From positions 1-35,234 of the forward strand of contig JAEYNY010000141.1 in assembly GCA_023412275.1 (NCBI GenBank): 35,234 nucleotides of DNA. The letters run 5' to 3'. Shown here piece by piece: positions 32,148 to 35,234 of this stretch. Each line of letters opens with the position of its first letter. Within the stretch, counting starts at the first letter, position 1. Source of the DNA: Bacillota bacterium (GTDB lineage: Bacteria > Bacillota > Clostridia > Acetivibrionales > DSM-1351). A program made the translations under genes and the position numbers. The notes beneath the pieces are model-generated. The model saw only the letters and a program-made list of their open reading frames with translations. It made no database searches and was not told where the DNA came from.

Positions 32148-34514
32148 ATGGCAGATTTGGAAGAACGTAAAGAACGAATAGTTGCATTTATGAGGGATAA
32201 AGCCTATAAACCTCTTTTATTTAAGGAACTTATAATGGTTCTTGACGTGCCCGAAGAAGATATTGAACTTTTTACACAGGTAATTGATGAACTTGAAGAA
32301 GAAGGCAGAATTTTCATGACCCACGGAAAAAGGTATGGCGTACCTTCAAGGTTAAACCTGGTCACAGGAAGGATTCAGGGACATGAAAGAGGATATGGAT
32401 TCCTCATACCTGACGATGAGCTTATGGAGGATGTATTTATCCCCGCAGACAGCCTTAACGGAGCTATGCATAATGACAGAGTTGTGGCACGGGTAAACAA
32501 GAAAAGTTCTTCAGACAGGAGAATGGAAGGCGAGATAATACGTATACTGAAAAGGGCTAATACCACTTTGGTGGGAACCTTTGAAAACAGTATGAGCTTT
32601 GGCTTTGTGGTTCCTGATAATAAGAGGATTTCGGGAGACATTTTTGTTTCAAAAAGTGAGTTTCACGGTGCAAAAAAAGGACAGAAGGTTGTTGTTGAGA
32701 TACTAAAATACCCGGAAGCCAGACGAAATGCTGAGGGAAGAGTAATTGAAATAATCGGCGACAGGAACGAAACGGGCGTCGATATACTGTCCATAATAAA
32801 ATCATATAACCTTGAAGAGGATTTCCCTGAGGATGTTCTAAATCAGGCAAATTCCGTAAGTGAAATAGTAACAGAGGAAATGATACAAGGAAGGCGTGAT
32901 TTAAGGGGGCTCCGTATGGTTACCATAGACGGAGAAGATGCAAAAGACCTTGATGATGCGGTTTCAATAGAAATATTGGAAAACGGGAATTACAGGCTTG
33001 GTGTTCATATTGCAGATGTAACCAACTATGTTACTGAAAATTCTCCCCTCGATATGGAAGCCCTTAACAGAGGGACAAGCGTATATCTTGTTGACAGGGT
33101 TATCCCAATGCTCCCAAGAAAACTATCCAACGGTATTTGTAGCCTTAACCCACACGTTGACAGGCTGAGTTTTACCGTAATGATGGACATAGATAAAAAC
33201 GGAAGAGTATATAACCATGAAATATTTGAGAGCGTAATTAATATAGATGAGAGAATGACCTACACCAACGTGTATAAGATATTGGTGGAAAATGACCAAG
33301 ACCTTATACAACGCTACAGTCATGTTGCTCCTGACTTTTACAAAATGCAGGAATTGGCTTTGATACTAAGGAAGAAAAGATTCCAGAGGGGTGCTATTGA
33401 TTTTGACTTTGATGAAGCAAAGGTAGTGCTGGATGAAAAGGGTAAGCCTATAGATGTAAAAAGATATGAAATAACCATTGCAAATCAGATAATTGAAGAA
33501 TTCATGCTGGTCTGCAATGAAACAGTTGCAGAGCATTTTTTCTGGACAAATACACCGTTTGTATATAGAATACACGAAGACCCCGATGAAGAAAAAATCC
33601 ACAATCTGAACGAATTTCTTTACAATCTGGGATACAGTATAAAGGGCATAAATAAAGTTCACCCTAGAGCCTTACAGGACCTTTTGGAAAAGGTTAAAGG
33701 AACCAGACACGAGAGAATAATCAGTACAGTTATGCTAAGATCATTGCAAAAAGCCCGGTATAGCAATGAAAGCACAGGTCACTTTGGCTTGGCTGCAAAA
33801 TACTACTGTCACTTCACTTCGCCTATAAGAAGATATCCGGATTTAATAATTCATAGAATAATGAAGCTTTATCTGAAAGGCGGAATGAGTGAGGAAAAAA
33901 TCAGTCAATTGGAAGGAATACTGCCTGAAATAGCAAAACAGTGTTCAGAGCGTGAAAGAGGAGCAGATGAGGCTGAAAGAGAAAGTGAAGACCTCAAAAA
34001 GGTAGAATATATGAAAGCCCATGAGGGAGAAATATTTGAAGGTATTATTGCAAATGTAACTTCCTTTGGTATGTTCATAGAACTTGATAACACCATTGAA
34101 GGTCTGGTCAGAATGAGCAGCATGGAAGATGATTACTATAATTATGATCAAACCCACTACTGCCTTGTAGGTGAACGTACACGCAAAATTTACAGAATAG
34201 GTGATACCGTCAAGGTTATTCTTGCAAAAGCCGACATATCTGCAAGGAAAATTGAATTTATACTGGATGAATCTGATGATGAGATTGACATAGAGGATAT
34301 AGATGAGGAAAAAGAAGATAAAATAGCATTTACAAAGCGCAAGAAAGAACCTTCATCTGTTAAGAGAACCAGCCGGAGTACAAAACCGGATAAAACTGAG
34401 GATAAGGGCAGAAGGAGTACTTCTTCCGGCAATAAACCCGGCAAAAAGGGGAAAATCATAGATAAAAAAGTTTATGAAAAAATAATGGGAAAAAGGAAAA
34501 GAAAAAAAAGGTAG
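32148..34514 (+). CDS. rnr: Ribonuclease R (788 aa)
   Basis: A 3'-to-5' exoribonuclease of the RNB family. An N-terminal helix-turn-helix-like region (1-65) is followed by two cold-shock/OB domains (about 70-205). The RNB catalytic domain carries the magnesium-binding DGEDAKDLDD (261-270) and HFTSPIRRYPDLIIHR, and the C-terminal S1 domain (about 625-705) contains GIIANVTSFGMFIELDNTIEG. A long Lys/Arg/Ser-rich tail (from about 725) ends in MGKRKRKKR, as in clostridial RNase R. The ATG follows GGAGAGGG. In many Firmicutes secG-rnr-smpB are adjacent; here about 5.4 kb separates secG from rnr, and smpB is not directly downstream. Confidence 0.97.
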   Translation: MADLEERKERIVAFMRDKAYKPLLFKELIMVLDVPEEDIELFTQVIDELEEEGRIFMTHGKRYGVPSRLNLVTGRIQGHERGYGFLIPDDELMEDVFIPADSLNGAMHNDRVVARVNKKSSSDRRMEGEIIRILKRANTTLVGTFENSMSFGFVVPDNKRISGDIFVSKSEFHGAKKGQKVVVEILKYPEARRNAEGRVIEIIGDRNETGVDILSIIKSYNLEEDFPEDVLNQANSVSEIVTEEMIQGRRDLRGLRMVTIDGEDAKDLDDAVSIEILENGNYRLGVHIADVTNYVTENSPLDMEALNRGTSVYLVDRVIPMLPRKLSNGICSLNPHVDRLSFTVMMDIDKNGRVYNHEIFESVINIDERMTYTNVYKILVENDQDLIQRYSHVAPDFYKMQELALILRKKRFQRGAIDFDFDEAKVVLDEKGKPIDVKRYEITIANQIIEEFMLVCNETVAEHFFWTNTPFVYRIHEDPDEEKIHNLNEFLYNLGYSIKGINKVHPRALQDLLEKVKGTRHERIISTVMLRSLQKARYSNESTGHFGLAAKYYCHFTSPIRRYPDLIIHRIMKLYLKGGMSEEKISQLEGILPEIAKQCSERERGADEAERESEDLKKVEYMKAHEGEIFEGIIANVTSFGMFIELDNTIEGLVRMSSMEDDYYNYDQTHYCLVGERTRKIYRIGDTVKVILAKADISARKIEFILDESDDEIDIEDIDEEKEDKIAFTKRKKEPSSVKRTSRSTKPDKTEDKGRRSTSSGNKPGKKGKIIDKKVYEKIMGKRKRKKR

Positions 34515-34520
34515 GGTTAA

Positions 34521-34973
34521 ATGATACTGGTTAGTGCATGTTTAGCAGGACTGGACAGTAAATATAACGGTAAAAGCAACTATAACGAGTATATAGAGAA
34601 ACTTGTCAGGGAAGGCAAAGCAATTATGGTATGCCCTGAACAGATGGGTGGACTGCCTACTCCAAGGGACTCTTGTGAGATTGTCTGCGGAGGCGGAGGA
34701 GACGTCCTTTCTGGGAAGTCAAAAATAATAGACTCCAAAGGGCAAAATCAAACAGAAAAATTTTTAAAAGGTGCTGAAGAAACACTAAAGGTAGGCAGAC
34801 TCTATAGCATAAAAAAAGCAATATTAAAGTCAAAAAGCCCATCCTGCGGTGTTGGGAAAATATATGATGGAACCTTCAGTGGAAAGCTAACTGAAGGTAA
34901 CGGAGTTACTGCAGAACTTTTAGTAAGAAATGGTTTTGAAGTAATAACTGAAGAAGAATTTTCTGAGAAATAG
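34521..34973 (+). CDS. DUF523 family protein (150 aa)
   Basis: The sequence matches the DUF523 (YbbK-like) family: VSACLAGLDSKYNGKSN at the start, CPEQMGGLPTPRDSCEI near 38-54, and KSKSPSCGVGKIYDGTF near 104-120. The conserved cysteines (Cys7, Cys38, Cys52 and Cys110) suggest metal or iron-sulfur binding, but the biochemical function of the family is unknown to me. The start lies 6 bases after the rnr stop with GGTAGGG upstream, so it is co-transcribed with rnr. Confidence 0.9.
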   Translation: MILVSACLAGLDSKYNGKSNYNEYIEKLVREGKAIMVCPEQMGGLPTPRDSCEIVCGGGGDVLSGKSKIIDSKGQNQTEKFLKGAEETLKVGRLYSIKKAILKSKSPSCGVGKIYDGTFSGKLTEGNGVTAELLVRNGFEVITEEEFSEK

Positions 34974-34992
34974 TTGTTATGTTAAAATAACA

Positions 34993-35025
34993 AAAAGCGA
35001 GTTTCAAAACTCGCTTTTATTTTTT
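34993..35025 (+). terminator. Bidirectional terminator between the DUF523 gene and the HPr-like gene
   Basis: AAAAGCGAGTTT (34993-35004) pairs with AAACTCGCTTTT (35007-35018), followed by ATTTTTTG. The A-rich 5' side gives a T run on the other strand too, so it can end both convergent transcripts. Confidence 0.9.
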
Positions 35026-35061
35026 GTCTATTATCAATAGTTTGTACTCGTTAATAATAAA

Positions 35062-35234
35062 TTAAACTACAAAACGCTTAATTTCATCACAGAATTTTTC
35101 GCTGTCCTCGTTCTGAACTTCAACTTTAATAGGTTTGCTGAGGTCAAGACTGAAGATTCCCATGATTGACTTTGCGTCTACGATGTAACGTCCTGATGAT
35201 AAATCTACATCAAAGTCATATTTGTTAACGATAT
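35062..35234 (-). CDS. HPr-like phosphocarrier family protein, C-terminal 56 residues (5' end outside window)
   Basis: Reading the minus strand from 35232 gives 56 residues ending at TAA (35062-35064). LSSGRYIVDAKSIMGIFSLDL matches the HPr region around the regulatory Ser46 (in KSIMG), with the usual strand and helix to the end (FCDEIKRFVV). The phospho-accepting His15 region would lie beyond the window edge, so I cannot tell whether this is the PTS carrier HPr or a Crh-like paralogue that lacks the histidine. The C-terminal half is more divergent than in typical HPr, which slightly favours a Crh-like regulator. Confidence 0.8.
   Translation of the reverse strand, partial: IVNKYDFDVDLSSGRYIVDAKSIMGIFSLDLSKPIKVEVQNEDSEKFCDEIKRFVV

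Noticed and set aside
1..35234. CRISPR array, tRNA, rRNA, transposase or integrase
   Set aside because: No regularly spaced repeats, cloverleaf or 3' CCA-type ends, rRNA segments or transposase/integrase motifs were seen.

Overview
The window looks like the chromosome of a mesophilic, cellulolytic clostridium of the Ruminiclostridium (Clostridium cellulolyticum/papyrosolvens) type. This is inferred from the low-GC composition, AGGAGG-type ribosome binding sites with some TTG starts, a class II (Firmicutes) GalT, a fused phosphoglycerate kinase-triosephosphate isomerase, a clostridial gap/pgk/tpi/gpmI/eno/secG gene order, and Gram-positive two-component and peptide-export genes. No tRNA, rRNA, CRISPR array or transposase was recognised.

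Layout. 1-423: the 3' end of gap with its terminator. 424-17843: an accessory block of about 17.5 kb lying between gap and pgk. It holds a small membrane protein, a secreted protein with a structured leader, the trans-2-enoyl reductase fabV, the Leloir genes galT-galK followed by a SecA paralogue, and a peptide signalling/export locus (about 8.5-17.2 kb). That locus consists of a LytTR response regulator, an AgrC-like kinase, a 51-residue double-glycine peptide, two small proteins that could give immunity or accessory function, a C39-peptidase ABC exporter, a long HlyD-like adaptor and a secreted TolC-like coiled-coil protein. A convergent pentapeptide-repeat gene closes the block. 17976-21784: pgk-tpi fusion and gpmI. 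21848-24675: a membrane GAF-like protein with a small overlapping partner, an XRE regulator and an AraC-GyrI regulator. 24755-26730: eno, a structured RNA candidate, and secG. 26918-32060: an HD hydrolase, a membrane-anchored polysaccharide deacetylase, and an OmpR-type regulator, kinase and lipoprotein set. 32061-34973: rnr and a DUF523 protein. 35062-35234 (minus strand): the C-terminal part of an HPr-like protein.

How the genes work together. gap, pgk-tpi, gpmI and eno cover lower glycolysis from glyceraldehyde-3-phosphate to phosphoenolpyruvate. galT-galK feed galactose towards glucose-1-phosphate. The peptide locus reads as a self-contained signalling or bacteriocin module: the PCAT exporter would cleave the leader after Gly-Gly and export the 22-residue core, and the kinase/LytTR pair would sense a signal and switch on the peptide promoter, which has a perfect -10 but no recognisable -35. 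The most unusual points are a transcription terminator whose U-tract touches the peptide's ribosome binding site and whose 5' arm holds the likely peptide start site, a TolC-like partner in what should be a single-membrane organism, and a SecA paralogue next door. All functional links in that locus are inference from gene content and order.
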